Of a stretch of DNA of 64,000 nt, positions 1 through 11,900 are shown piece by piece (position 1 is the stretch's first letter; each line of letters opens with the position of its first letter). Below the pieces are notes generated by a model. That model was not told the DNA's origin. It saw nothing but the letters and a program-made list of their open reading frames with translations, and made no database searches. A program made the position numbers and the translations under genes. Origin of the DNA: Agelas oroides (lineage: Eukaryota; Porifera; Demospongiae; Agelasida; Agelasidae); assembly GCA_949130485.1 (NCBI GenBank), contig OX422190.1, positions 9,263,944-9,327,943 on the forward strand. Reading direction: 5' to 3'.

Positions 1-228
1 GTACTTCTTTGTTACAACGACAACCAGCGCCTTGCAGTCGCGCAGAGCGATTCTGATCGCTAGCACCGGCTTTTCCGTCCCGGCTGTTATGTCTTCTTTG
101 TCTAGCCAAACGCTCAGTTGCGCGCCTTCCAAGCCTCTCTTCAGTTTTCGCACAAACTCATTCACTGTATCCTCTCGATCGTAGCTGACAAACACGTCTT
201 TGCCAGCCCTAAACCTACTGACTGACAT
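1..228 (-). CDS. TIR-domain protein, first exon, cut by left window edge
   Basis: Read from an ATG at 228-226 leftwards, this is 76 open codons without a stop. It encodes the N-terminal half of a TIR domain: the box-1 strand with the core VFVSYDRED, then helix A, then the BB-loop region WLDKEDITAGTE, then the second strand ending in VTKKY. It is clearly paralogous to the TIR exon at 23818-24304, with one extra residue after the BB loop. TIR domains act as adaptors or as NAD-cleaving enzymes; the candidate catalytic Glu of this family lies beyond the window edge, so activity cannot be judged. The start codon is less than 200 bp from the first exon of the divergent PNP-like gene on the plus strand. 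Confidence 0.85.
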   Translation of the reverse strand, partial: MSVSRFRAGKDVFVSYDREDTVNEFVRKLKRGLEGAQLSVWLDKEDITAGTEKPVLAIRIALRDCKALVVVVTKKY

Positions 229-415
229 TTTCAAGTTTTGTTTACTGAATACTGTATTGTTCCATGAAAAATTGACACAGGATTCGCTCGCTCCACCCAC
301 AGAGGCGCGGTTCAGAGTCGATCTTGGTAGTTCAGCATATTAAATTTTCGTTGTCAGTTACCACTTTTCACTGCTTGTGCAGGCCTACAGGGTCGTTTTT
401 TAACTGCCTGAGTCA
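229..415. promoter_or_regulatory. Short intergenic region between divergent TIR and PNP genes
   Basis: The start codons of the minus-strand TIR gene (228) and the plus-strand PNP gene (416) are only 187 bp apart, so this stretch must hold 5'UTRs and probably a shared promoter. Its right part (about 320-415) is similar to the sequence before the relic exon at 8042, including a polypyrimidine tract and AG at 380-382, so part of it is probably an intron plus a 5'UTR exon. No clear TATA box is seen. Confidence 0.45.
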
Positions 416-2431
416 ATGGCTGGTAAGTTAGGATATTTATGAATGGTGGAGCCATCTTTGGGTTTGTAGCTAAATGCCAGCCCCCCGGTGGTAGATCTAC
501 ATGTACTTTCTTTATACAGTGCCATGCACACAGTTTAGTATTGCATATGGAGGGCTGGATAGTCTCGTATGCTTTGCATTTTGTTAGTAGGCCAATATAG
601 ACTTTACTCAGGGGAGTGGGGCAAGGTTGGGATTTGACTACTTTTTAAAGCATCAATTGCCCCAGTATATATATATGAGGCATACCATAGAATCAAATCC
701 CCTAGCATTAAAGTGGGGAATTACTGGGGATTTGACACATACAGTGTAACTATCAGTATACAGAGAACATTGCCGTATTCGAGACATCCTCAGAAGTTGT
801 TTGCCTACCCTAACCCCCCTATAATTTCCCTCCTCTGCCTGTATGGGGGTAATGAGGCATAACATTGATATGTGCACAACATAACAGCTAATTTCTAGAA
901 AGGGAAGTTGGCTTATTTTTGTGAGATTGTGGTCTTGGTAGAGTCAGTAAATCAAATGTGACAAGATTAATGCCTCCATTTCCTTTACAGAAGATACTTC
1001 AGAGCCAAAGTTTGTCGACAAGGAGCGCGTAAGCCTAATGAGGCAACTCGATCCTGTCACTTTGCACATTCACCAAACAGATGAGACCACAATGAAAGCA
1101 GTGCAGCTGTTTGCAAGACAAGTGGTGGTTGTTCTCCATACCTGCAATGACAGTGAGTATTGGGCAGCACTTGAGAGGCTGAAACCAGCGACTAAAAGGG
1201 ATGGTGGTAAAATTCGAGATCGTCCCATCATCTACCCACAAGTTGGCTCGGTAATTGGGTGGTTTGCAGGTTACAGGGCGGCTGTGGTGAGGACTGGACA
1301 GGGGAACAAATGTCGTGATGAGCTTATGAAAGCCCTTACTGAATCCTTTCCAAATGGCAAGGTAATCATTGGAGCTGGTATAGCATACGCCAACAACCGA
1401 AAACATAAGTTTGCAGATGTTCTCATTTCAGACCAGGTAGAAAACTTTGTCCAGTATAAGAAAGAAGGAAATGAAATCACAAACCGTGGCCCACGTGAAG
1501 AGATTGATGCAAACGTACAGAGAATCTTTGAGAATCCAGCAAGAGATTGGACAGACATGCAGTGTTTCCCTTGTGCAGACAATGGCCGAACATCAGTCGC
1601 TCACATTGGCTGTATTGTCAGTGCCCCGACACTTGTTAGAGACAAAGTCCTGAGGGACCAACTGATGAAACACACTCCAAATGCCATCGGGGGTGAAATG
1701 GAGGGGTGGGTTCTTCTTGAGTTGAAGAGGACTCTAAGAGGTCAACACGATATTGAAGTCATCGTCATCAAGGGTGTTGCTGATTATGGTGACCTTTCAA
1801 AGGGAGATAAATGGCAATGGACTGCTGCCAAAGCAGCTATGGATTGCATCCACTACTGCCTTGAGAAAAGTGGAGGCATTGAGTTCAGCAGTAAGGTGAC
1901 TGTAGTCACTTTATCTACAATAATGGTGCCAAATACCACTACAAATTCCAGTAGGGAAATGAATAATGAATTCACATTGTTAAGTGACTGCTCGGAAATG
2001 GGTATGGTGCATTTAACTGACAGAGGCTAGATGGTATTAGGCTATGCAAACTTCACTATTAACTTTCCATGATAGAAACAGAAGTGCGTGGGAGTTATTA
2101 TTGGTCATGAACAGCTAGAGTGGGAGATTTCTTGGTCTTCTGTGAACCTATAGAACCTCAAAGAAGACAATGAAATGATGTTGAAAAACAAGGATACTTG
2201 ACCTTTGAACTCCATAGGACCTGTTCCCATGTCTCCTCACATATGGAGCAGTAGGTGGGTGCGCCAGAGGCATGTGGGCGGGATTAAGAAACTAATGATG
2301 TGGTTTGCCTGACATTCTGTATGGGCATCAACAGTTATGCCATTTTTCCTTCTATATACACAATCACTCTTATAGCCAATGATATTGCAAAGAGAGAAGC
2401 AGGACAATGTGAACAAAAACCACAGTTATAA
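416..2431 (+). CDS. Nucleoside phosphorylase-like (PNP/UDP family) protein, no CARD
   Basis: Model: exons 416-422, 991-1890 and 2376-2431, all phase 1, giving about 320 aa. The tiny first exon gives Met-Ala plus one base and joins the ag/AAGATACTTC acceptor in frame. The body is a PNP_UDP_1-type domain, with core motifs IGWFAGYRAAVVRT, VIIGAGIAYANN, SDQVENFVQY, GGEMEGWVLLE (the EMEG ribose-binding motif) and VIKGVADYGD (the Asp expected to act on the base). Family members cleave N-glycosidic bonds of nucleosides or nucleotides; some bacterial defence effectors of this superfamily degrade ATP. An unspliced reading would run to 2030, but the donor GTAAGG at 1891 and the terminal exon ending in TAA at 2431 match the two paralogues at 6926/7219 and 8220, so the spliced end is preferred. 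The tiny first exon is the weakest part of the model. Confidence 0.78.
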
Positions 2432-2559
2432 GTGAACACTTAGAAATTTGTTTTTTGTATACATGTAATCAGCAACTAATTTTTGTCTTCACAGTCATTT
2501 GGATTAACAACATGCCATAATGCATGAGCCATTATGGCATGACTTAGTCACATAAAACC

Positions 2560-2870
2560 ATGGGCGAACAGCATCTCTTACAACAAACACTTCCAAAAGC
2601 ATTGGTACGTATATAACATGCTTGAAAGATAAACTGGTCGGAGAATACATAGATGGGGAACTACACACAAAAGGAGAACATGATTGACAATGCCACACAC
2701 TAATACACTCAACAGAACTTAGGCTACATTTTTAAGTCTTCCAAAAGCACAGGCAACATGTCTGAAGGATAAACTGGTAGGAGAATACATACATACTTCT
2801 CTCACAACTACACAAAAGGAGAACATGATTGACAATATGCCACACACTAATACACACTGAAGCTATACAT
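2560..2870. repeat. Two imperfect tandem copies of a ~150 bp non-coding segment
   Basis: Segments at about 2580-2710 and 2730-2870 share blocks such as CTTCCAAAAGCA, GATAAACTGGT, GAGAATACAT and AAAGGAGAACATGATTGACA. The same AAAGG-GGAGAACATGAC block occurs before the two p47-type terminal exons (about 14218 and 15060). The segments therefore look like relics of the 3' flank of the thioredoxin-UBX gene. No open gene is seen here. Confidence 0.6.
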
Positions 2871-2890
2871 TGTGTGTGTGTGTGTGTGTG

Positions 2891-3148
<258 letters not shown>

Positions 3149-3219
3149 GAGGTGAAAGAATTGGTACACAAGTGGGAGAACATGACATACTTGTAGCAAA
3201 CAAAAATTGAACTGTAAAT

Positions 3220-3750
3220 GTGCAGAGGCAAGGGGGAAAGTGCACAAGTGTGTGGGATGTTCTCCGCTTTGTGAAGGTTGGGGACTCTAGCCCTTGGACA
3301 TGCAGAAACCACAAGGAAAGATTCCAACATCAGTCTGACCCCTCCCTCCTTCATCTATGCTCTGTCTACCTTCATGTACAGGTAGAGATGACATTGGTAG
3401 CTATTGGTGTCATTCATTTGATCAAATCTCTCATTCCCTCTTCGTTACTGTCAGCAATCAAAGAATGGAGGCATGGGGAAGGCCTGGGATTTTTCTATGC
3501 ATAAGTAATTTTGCAATGTGTAGCTACATACATAACTACACATGTGAAAGGCAAAGCTAGTTGGTTTGAGGATCTGATATCCAGTTAGTTCTTTGTGAGC
3601 AGAGACTTGTGGTGCATCCCTACCTTGTGCAATAGTTTTGGCTTTCTGAAGAACGCAAATGTTGGGTATGCATTCAGACCATACTTGATGACTGCACCCT
3701 ATAGAGAGAGAGAGAAAGAGAGAGAGGGGCCACAACAAGTAATTGAACAA
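3220..3750 (-). pseudogene. Orphan thioredoxin exon (3624-3698) with flanking intron relic
   Basis: Minus-strand 3698-3624 is a 75 bp phase-0 exon with intact AG and GT borders. It encodes 25 residues with the core LNAYPTFAFFRK, almost identical to exon 3 of the first thioredoxin domain at 18965-19039. The downstream intron is also copied: 3240-3360 matches about 18660-18790. No other thioredoxin exons surround it, so it is a transposed or duplicated gene fragment. Confidence 0.75.
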
Positions 3751-4535
3751 ACACGCTATTTACCAGTAGTGCCACATGCAAAGTCTGCTATATCTGTCTT
3801 CAATACTGCCATTGTTTTTGAGTATTTCAGACACCAGACTACAATGCCAGCAGTGGTCAGCTAGCTAACTGTGCATGGGCGAGAGTTCAGAGAGACTGAA
3901 TTTCAGGATGGATTGAATTGATTGACCAATGTGCAGTTAACGGTATCCAGAACATAAAGGGCTTTAAAATGGGATGTTTCAAAACATAGGCAGACATACA
4001 GACTCCAGAAACAGCTGAAATTTAATACAATAGTGACTTGTACTTCACACAAACAATATTTGGCTCCTGGAAAATAGTAAACAACTATGACAATACTTCA
4101 TAATGTTTCACACACAATAGCTACATTGTCTTAGTGAGTTCAGGTGGCACACTGTCCTTTCCGAAGGATGCCCTGCTGCTCGGCCATTCAAAAACTCTCC
4201 TACACTAGTTACCTTTGTGTGTGGCAACCAGAGCTTTATGACCTCATAGCTACTTGGTGTCTCCTATCTGATAATAAATGAGTGATGTCAGAAGGGAGGT
4301 GAAATTTGGTTTTCATCTAGGAGAGTAAAATTCCTAATCCCCATGCATATCATAAGAGTTGGGTCCAGTGTTGGTGTTGTATAGCTAAGTACCATAACAT
4401 GCAGGAGCATAAGAGCAGATTTGTTGTTGAAGTGATCGCATGAGCACAGTTTTCTGTAGAAGTGAATGTATAGTCACCAAGTGTCACAAAGTACTGAGAT
4501 GGGCAATAATCAAAGCTGCTGTGGAATGTACTATT
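3751..4535. other. Intergenic stretch without recognised gene
   Basis: AT-rich, with stops in all frames. No splice-consistent coding block or repeat family was recognised. Confidence 0.5.
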
Positions 4536-4616
4536 GTATTTGCAAGCACATGTTTTGCCTACCAACAAATCATCACTATCTTGTGGTTCATTATCACTTC
4601 AATACCTTACATAGTC
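4536..4616 (+). promoter_or_regulatory. Upstream block shared with the NB-ARC gene
   Basis: This block starts with GTATTTGCAAGCACATG and contains TTTGCCTACCAAC and TTCATTATCACTT. The reverse strand of 13295-13372, upstream of the NB-ARC gene, carries the same words in the same order. It lies about 420-500 bp before the CARD start codon. It is duplicated promoter sequence, or at least a duplicated 5' flank. Confidence 0.7.
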
Positions 4617-4643
4617 GTTTTTCCTACGTTGCGTATGGTTTTG

Positions 4644-4651
4644 TATAAAAG
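4644..4651 (+). promoter_or_regulatory. TATA box of the CARD-PNP gene
   Basis: The sequence TATAAAAG lies about 30 bp before the start of a likely 5'UTR exon that ends at 4766 (donor GTAAGT at 4767). The UTR intron would end at the AG at 5028-5029, just before the ATG at 5036. Confidence 0.55.
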
Positions 4652-5035
4652 GGCAACTGTTTGTGTGCTAGTTCATCCGCAGTTCAAACATCGAGAACAT
4701 CGCTGTGATTATACCGCGTCCAGTGTTACATCAATATCCGTGCAGGCGCCACCGAATCACTCCGCAGTAAGTCCACGAACATAGTCGTAGCTTCGTATGG
4801 CACAGTGCGAAGGTAGTGCCGGTGAGAAACACGTATTTGCATGCTTACGCTGAAGATAGACGATATGTAAGGCAATATTTTTTGTGATTCTATTGCTACT
4901 GAAGTTAGATATCTTATGCTGCAAGTGATGTAGCCATAGAGACTTACTCATATGCTAGATACTATGTGTAACTGTGTAGAGATTGTGTGTGCTTTGTCAC
5001 GGTACTGCTCCCTTCTCCAATCTGTACAGGACTGA

Positions 5036-7219
5036 ATGGCTCACGCTATTGAGGAGTTTGCCAATAAAATTGCTCTGGCAATCCAGGGAAATCTCACCAT
5101 TATTGCTAACGACCTGAAATGGAAAGACCTGCTCGGTGACGAGGACTATGGCAAAATTGTGAACACCCCAGCCATCTCTCAACTTCAAAGAGCTAATGAG
5201 CTAGTCCAATGTGTCTCCAGACAGGTCCAGATAGACCCAGGGCAGTATGAAGTCTTCTATGGTGTTTTAGAGAAGCATCGCAATCTACAAGTCTTGCTGA
5301 AGAAATTACCAAAACCAAATGATGAGCCATGCTGCACTGCAGGTCTGTTGTGCTAGTTAGCTAGCTAGTGAACCAGTGGATGTGCAATCTTCTGCTAACT
5401 AGTATACCAGTTTATATCTAACAGTAATTGCGTTTCTAACACTGCACAATACTTGCCAAGGTGTGAGCAATATTTGATTTCGTGGAGTGTCTGTTGAGCT
5501 CTGTCATTTTTCATTCACTTTAAAGGTGGTGGTGAACAGCTGGCTGAGTCAAAGACTGGTTCTCAACAACCTGGACAGCCATTCCAACCTGAGCCTGAGT
5601 TGCCTGGTAAGTTAAAACATCAATGGTAGGGGGCTATAACATCTGAGACATGCCAACCCCGTGTGCCTTTGGTGTGGCAATACAATAGCACTTCCTGCCT
5701 CCATTTGTTAGTCCCATCTTCTTTACTGCAGCTGGTGTCTTTTGTGTGTTTAATGTAAACTGCATGTATAAAATTTAATAGTGGGTGGACTTTTGAAATC
5801 TAGAAAGAGGTGAGGGCTTAGTTTCAGAGATCACTTTAGTGCAAGATCCACTGATTGTGTTCATTAGAATCAAGAATCTATCATGGTCCAGCCTCATTGT
5901 TTCAATCCAAGTATTTTGTCAGGACCAAAATCACTATGACAAAGAGGGTTGGCCAGGCTTAAAAATTATAGTAGTGGTAAAGTCTTCAATATGATAAGAC
6001 AGTGATTGTGTTTTCTTTACAGAAGATACTTCAAAGCCAAAGTTTGCTGCCAATGATCGTGAAAGCATAATGAAGGAAGTCAATCCTGCCATTCTACACA
6101 TTCAGCGGAGAGACAAGGCCACAATGAAAGCCGTGGAATTGTTTGCAAGACAAGTGGTGGTTATTCTCCATACCTGCAATGACAACGAGTATTGGGCAGC
6201 ACTTGAGAGGCTGGAACCACCAACTGCAGAGGATGGGAGTAACATTCGAGATTATGCTGTCAAATACCCAGGGACACCTTCAGTAATTGGGTGGTTTGGA
6301 GGTTACAGGACAGCTGTTGTGAGGACTGAACAGGGGAACAAATGTCGTATTGAGCTTACAAAAGCCCTTACTAAATCGTTTCCAAATGCCCAAGTAATCA
6401 TTGGAGCTGGTATAGCATACGCCAACAACCGAAAACGCAAGTTTGCAGATGTCCTCATTTCAGACCAGATAGAAAACTTTGTGCAGTACAAGAAAGAAGG
6501 AGACAAAATCACAAACCGTGGCCCACGTGTGGAGATTGACCCAAACGTACAGAGAGTTTTTAAGAAACCAGCAGGTGATTGGACAAGCATCAGACCTTTC
6601 CATTGTGCAGAAGATGGCCGAACATCGGTTGCTCACACTGGTTGTATCGTCAGTGCCCCAACACTTGTTCGAGATGAAGTGCTGAAGGAACAATTAATGA
6701 AACACACTCCGGATTGCATTGGTGGTGAAATGGAGGGGTGGGTTCTCCTTGAGATGAAGAGGGAACTCTCTCAGTATAAGAAAAATGTCGAAGTCATCGT
6801 CATAAAGAGTGTTGCTGACTATGGTGACCGTAAAAAGGGAGATGATTGGCAGTGGACTGCTGCCAAAGCAGCTATGGATTGCATCCATTACTGCCTTGAG
6901 ACAACCGGAGGCGGGGAGTTCAGTGGTGAGGAAGCTTTCTCTATAATACATAATATAGATAAAATATTGACGACAACAACCAACATGAATTCCAGTAAAA
7001 TAGGATACCCTACTTAACCATAGTTACTTGACTGCTCAAGAGGGGTATAATAGCATAGGTTGAAAGAGCCTGCTAGACCATGAAAAAAACTTCTAGTTAC
7101 ATAATTATGTATGGCAACATAAACTTTATGTCAACTATCTTCCTACATGCACAATCATTCATGCAGCCATTGATATTGCGGAGAAAGAAGCTGAGTATGA
7201 AGAACAGAAGAAGAACTGA
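5036..7219 (+). CDS. CARD-like domain fused to PNP-family enzyme domain
   Basis: Exons 5036-5342, 5526-5606, 6023-6925 and 7167-7219, all joined in phase 1, give about 447 aa. Residues 1-100 form a helical CARD-like domain (cores GNLTIIANDL, LLGDEDYGKIVNTP, YEVFYGVLEKHRNLQVLL). It is the same domain as the first exon of the NB-ARC gene at 12718-13018. A Gln/Pro-rich linker (about 103-145) leads to a PNP_UDP_1-type domain with IIGAGIAYANN, GGEMEGW (Glu365, Glu367) and SVADYGD (Asp395). The last exon adds a charged tail ending EEQKKN. The expected role is an immune or cell-death effector recruited by CARD-CARD contact; the substrate is not readable from sequence, although ATP or another nucleotide is plausible from the bacterial effectors. 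The ancestral CARD-exon donor is mutated, so splicing has shifted downstream by 23 bp. Confidence 0.85.
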
Positions 7220-8041
7220 TAGAACCATTGTAAAGATTTTCTAGAAAGACCTAGTATATGCTACTTACCAAACATGGTCTTTGTATTATTCATAATTTGG
7301 TCGTATATTGCATACGGTATATGCACAGTGAATTCACATTACACAATCATGCATCTGTTGTATGACATGCCATGTGCCGGTATAGTGTGCACAAAAGTTG
7401 TAGCAGTATCTAGTAAAAAAAGAGGGGAAGGAAGCAAAGTTTGTGACAACAATTTCAAAATGACCAAAAATTACAAAAGCAAAAAAAATTTCTTTTCCAG
7501 GTCCTCTACGTTAACACATGCCCTTCACTCTTGACGCATGCAATACGCATGAGTCAGCACGCACGCGCTAGGAATACTGACGTGGGTTGTTTCAAACACA
7601 GCCGTTTTGTAGTGCACACGAGTTTGCTGCTCACAAGATAGCAAATGACAATTAAGTTTTGCACCCACTGACCCAGCAGGATCCAGTTGGTAGAAGTGAG
7701 TCACATCACAAAGTAAGTCTCATGTATTAAATTAAATTGTTCTCTCCTGCATAGTCTCATGGAAAACGAAGAAATTCACAGTGCTTCGCATTTACAAAGA
7801 TGTAGGCATGCAGGTTATCAGCTGGTTGCAATCAACTTCAGCAACAACAGCAGGGCTAGTGTTTGCTTGCCACACCCACACAGAAAGGTCTGGTGTAGAT
7901 AATTGCTAGTTCAGCAGTTCATTGTTAGTATTAGCCCAAGCAAACACTTCGTGCATGGCAGTTCAGCATTTTGTTGTTATTCAATACCAATTTTCAGTGG
8001 TTGTGCAGGTCTACAGGATCATTTTTCAACTGCCTGAGTCA
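7220..8041. other. Spacer; 5' flank of relic PNP copy
   Basis: No coding block. The part from about 7905 to 8041 resembles the sequence before the first PNP gene (about 300-415), so it is the duplicated promoter/5'UTR of the relic copy. Confidence 0.5.
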
Positions 8042-8220
8042 ATGGCTGTTTCTCAACAACCCAACTTATCTGGTAAGTTAGGATACTGATGATGTTGATG
8101 GTTTAGCTGTATCCTACATTTTTCACAGTACTGTCAAACATTTAATACCAACTTCTTTGTGCATGCACACTCACTCCTTTAGCCAATGACATTGTGAAGA
8201 GAGAAGCAGATATTATGTAA
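8042..8220 (+). pseudogene. Exon-skeleton relic of a third PNP gene
   Basis: Two exon-like pieces remain. 8042-8072 is an ATG exon encoding MAVSQQPNLS plus one base, with donor GTAAGT; it resembles exon 2 of the CARD-PNP gene. 8183-8220 is the terminal exon after TTTAG, encoding NDIVKREADIM and a TAA stop. Spliced in phase 1 they would still give an open 22-residue peptide. The ~900 bp enzyme exon between them is gone. Most likely this is a deletion derivative. Confidence 0.6.
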
Positions 8221-8917
8221 AGGATTTATACACTTAAATCGTAGTATTAGACTAATTTCGTGATCTTTTGTGTTTGTTTTACAGATACCGGTACATACAG
8301 TATTTTACAGTTATTGAAGGGCATGTATCTTAAAATTGCTAACATCTTCTCATTTAGTGCATGAAGTGCAACACTATCGCACGAGTTAGTCACACAAAAC
8401 TTGGCACATGTCATTTCTTGCTTCTGTAGTCTTCATGCGCTTTGACCTTGATCCAGTTGCTCTCATTTCACTGCAGTACTTGCTGATCACAGATGAGGTA
8501 TGGGGAGATAATTGGTTGGAGACAGTTCAGACTGGTTTCCTGTTGCAAAAATGCTTGCTTGTTACACCAGCCTAGTCAAGACTACCGTAGCTCCGCCATG
8601 TATCATTCAACAGTGCATGGAAGTGCAGTGAACAGAGAAAGTCAGCCTCATTCCCAACTATATAGGCCTTCCCTGCCTCCAGTTGTTGATCACTTGCAGT
8701 ACACTGGAGGTAGAGATGGCCTGGAAATGAGGCTAGAGAGAGTACCCAGGCTCTTACAGGCAATCTGTAATCTTATACTGGAGGAATGTTTATCTTGATG
8801 TACAAAAAGAAGCTTGTTCTGTTGATGCAATACCATGGCAACGAAAACGAAAATGTAAAGTTTTGAATCTGATAAGCTAAAAGATGTATATATATGTACA
8901 AATATATGTATATATGC
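8221..8917. other. Convergent spacer with degenerate hairpin repeat
   Basis: Lies between the 3' ends of the PNP cluster (plus) and the NB-ARC gene (minus). About 8644-8745 has weak inverted ends related to the TTCCCAGGC MITE family (ATTCCCAAC and GGAAATGAGGCTAG). No gene is seen. Confidence 0.4.
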
Positions 8918-11900
8918 TCATAGAGTGTGTTTTTGACGGCAGCATAGCCAAGTATAGCTGCCCAAACTACCAGTATAACTACCAACTATAACTACAAAAA
9001 AGATTGCTATGATGGTCAGTAAGCCTCTTAAATTACTCCTACAATATGTGTAGATTAGTGATGTTGACTCTTCAGAGTATACTTCATGGTTACACCACCT
9101 AGTGTTAGTGAAGTATGGTGACTGTCTTTCAAAGTGGTGTCCTAACACACGATTTAGAACTCTCGCCAGTGTTGTTGTTTCCTTTGAGCTTAAGCTGCTG
9201 TAGAATGCTGCCAGAATCTTACATGTTTGGTAGTTCTCTGAGGATATTGTCATACATTCTTGATCCAGTATCCACGCAGTGGAATGATCTGGTGGGTGTT
9301 CATTGTAAAGAATAGACATGGTAGTTGAGTTTTTGTGGTCTGTGGCATTAATTGTCTTTATTGAAGAAAACTTCGAAAGAAAGCGATCTTTTGTAAGAAG
9401 TTCTGAAGCCTTTTGGACTTCTTCAAGGTTCGTGTAGGAAACATGGAGTAGTATAAACAGCTGAACTCTCCTGTTGCCTCGCAGTGTCCTAGACTGTAAC
9501 AGACCTTCCAGATGCTCTGCTGACTCTTCATAGTCTCCTTCTCCAAAATGTGCTAAAGCCAAGTGGGTAGAGTTACAGTGTTCTTGATTGCACTGTGCCA
9601 GGGACCATTTCAGTTGGAGAATTTCCTTCCAGCTTTCTAGGAAGAGGTCAAATCGTCCAAGATCAATATAGTTGTGTGCAAGGGTTGAATGATACTTGGT
9701 ATATATCTGAAGCCTTGTTGCATCCTTGGAGCCATTTGCTGTTGGATACAAATATACTTGAATTATTCTGCTGTGTCTTGATTGTAACATGTGTATAGCA
9801 TGTTCTTTGCCATGAACAAGAGCTTCTAATTTGCTAAGGCGAACAAGCAACTTCACATAAGTCATGAGCCACATGTGCAATCCTTTCCGCACTGAGACAA
9901 GCTTGAAATCTGCGACAAAGTGCACTACCCCTTCCTGTCCAATTGTAATCCCCATTGATAGGGCCCGATGAACATCACCATTCAGAAAGTATGAACGCCA
10001 TTGTTGTAGTAGTTTTATAAACGCATCTGTTGTTACTGAAGTGGGATGGTTACCATCTACTCGATGCAGCTTCATAATCTGAAGAACTCTCGTTGCTCGA
10101 TGTAGTTTCATCATCTGAAGTGCCCAGCGTTTCTTCAGCAGAGAATTTCTGACACTGCTAGAGTGTGAGTAGAGTGTATCGCAACTGTGTAGAACATTTA
10201 ATACAGCATCTATTCTAGTACTCGTGATTCTTGTGATAATTTCTAATTCAGTACTTGTAACCGTCTCAAGCATGTGATCATAAATAAGATCAATGTTTGG
10301 CCGTTCTAAATCCAAAAAGTTGAACAGCTCAAGTATGCCATTAGACTTTGCTTTAAAAGCAAGTGTTCCATAGTAAACTCTAAAGCGATAAAAGAATAGC
10401 TTTTGGTTATCAGATTGACCTGATATGCGAGTAAAAAACTCCTTAATAAGTGGCTGAAACCTATATCGACGAGTGTGAGCATTGTACTCAAGTAAAGACT
10501 TGTAGTAAAGTTCTCTTAAACACTTGGAAGAATCCGGCACCAGTTGACCTTCCAAGATACCTTGGATTGCGTTTTCATCAAAAGATGCTGGAAAATTTGC
10601 TATGAGTCTTCCACATTTCTGGTGTTCAGGACTGAGGTAGTGATACGAAATATTGAGTCTTGTAAAGATACGTTCTGTAGACGGAAGTTGTTCTGGACTC
10701 AACGCAAGTATAGGATCTCTTCTGAGGTCATGAGCTATTGTAGATGGGTCTACTTGCAGCAGTAAGGACCCAACCACTTCTAGTGCTAGTGGAACATTTC
10801 CCACCAAGCTGGCAATTTCCAGAGCCATTGTTCTATTCAGATTGTTGCTCAGTTTCAGAAGTACATTTGTGGCAGACTCTGGTGATAGCTCTTGGACAGT
10901 GAAATTTCTAAAAGGACCAAGGAAAGATGCCCATTGTCGTACAGTAAGCATCACTTTTACTAACTGCGACTGTCTAACAAGGGTCTTCATCAATTTCTGA
11001 AACGCATCTTTGTTTCTGTGGAGTAGCTCGTCACAGTTATCAATGATCAAGAGTGAAGGGACTTCCAGCTTGCTAGCCCATATGAAAAGGTAGTCACTAG
11101 TTTGTCTCTTCTCACCGAGGACGAGGAAGGTCAATTTCTCCTTGAAAGTGGGAATATCGTGTACCTCATGGAGATCAACATAGTGTACGGCTACTCCACC
11201 CAGTTCTGTGACCATGTGACCCACGTGAATAGCTAGGGTTGACTTACCAACCCCTGGTGAACCAACAACGCTGATGATGCTAATCGTGGAAGAGTTTCCA
11301 ATCCAGTCAGTTAATATTTCTACCTCAGCTTCTCTGCCAACAAACACCTCTTCTTCCAAAACCACTGGCAGCATGTTTGAAGGGTAGACTGGTTGAGACA
11401 CGTACCACTCAATGGCCAATGCGAGGATGATGGGTATGAAGACCAAAGCTATCAAATACATGATTTGTCCTTTGCCCTTTCCTATAAATGGCAGATGGAA
11501 AAAAAACATTAGCAAGGTTTATCCTACAAGATACTAGACATAATTATAATGTGTTACTGCATGCGGCACAATTGCTGCAATTTAGTTATTTTAGACTTAT
11601 AGTCGGGCACAAAATGAATGCACAGATTGGTTTCCAATGTAAGCATATGGAAAGAAGGTTATCCTATAGGGTCACAGTGCCTCTATATGGTACTATAACA
11701 CAGCCTCATGGAGGAGGAGGATGGCCTGTCTCTAGAGCCACCTACATGTTTCTGTGCATGCTATGCGTGTGAAGTGAGCCTGGAAACACCTAATATAGCT
11801 AAAGGCTAAGTCTTGTGCATTCTGTTTATTGTAAAACATGCAGCAGCTAGCTTGCTATACACTGCATTCTCACTGGGTGTGGTCTATCCTCATTCCCAGG

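Noticed and set aside
1035-1582. Antisense open frames in the PNP gene
   Set aside because: No domain; shadows of the strongly coding plus strand. The same holds at 6303-6693 and for the antisense frames inside the gypsy elements and the NLR gene.
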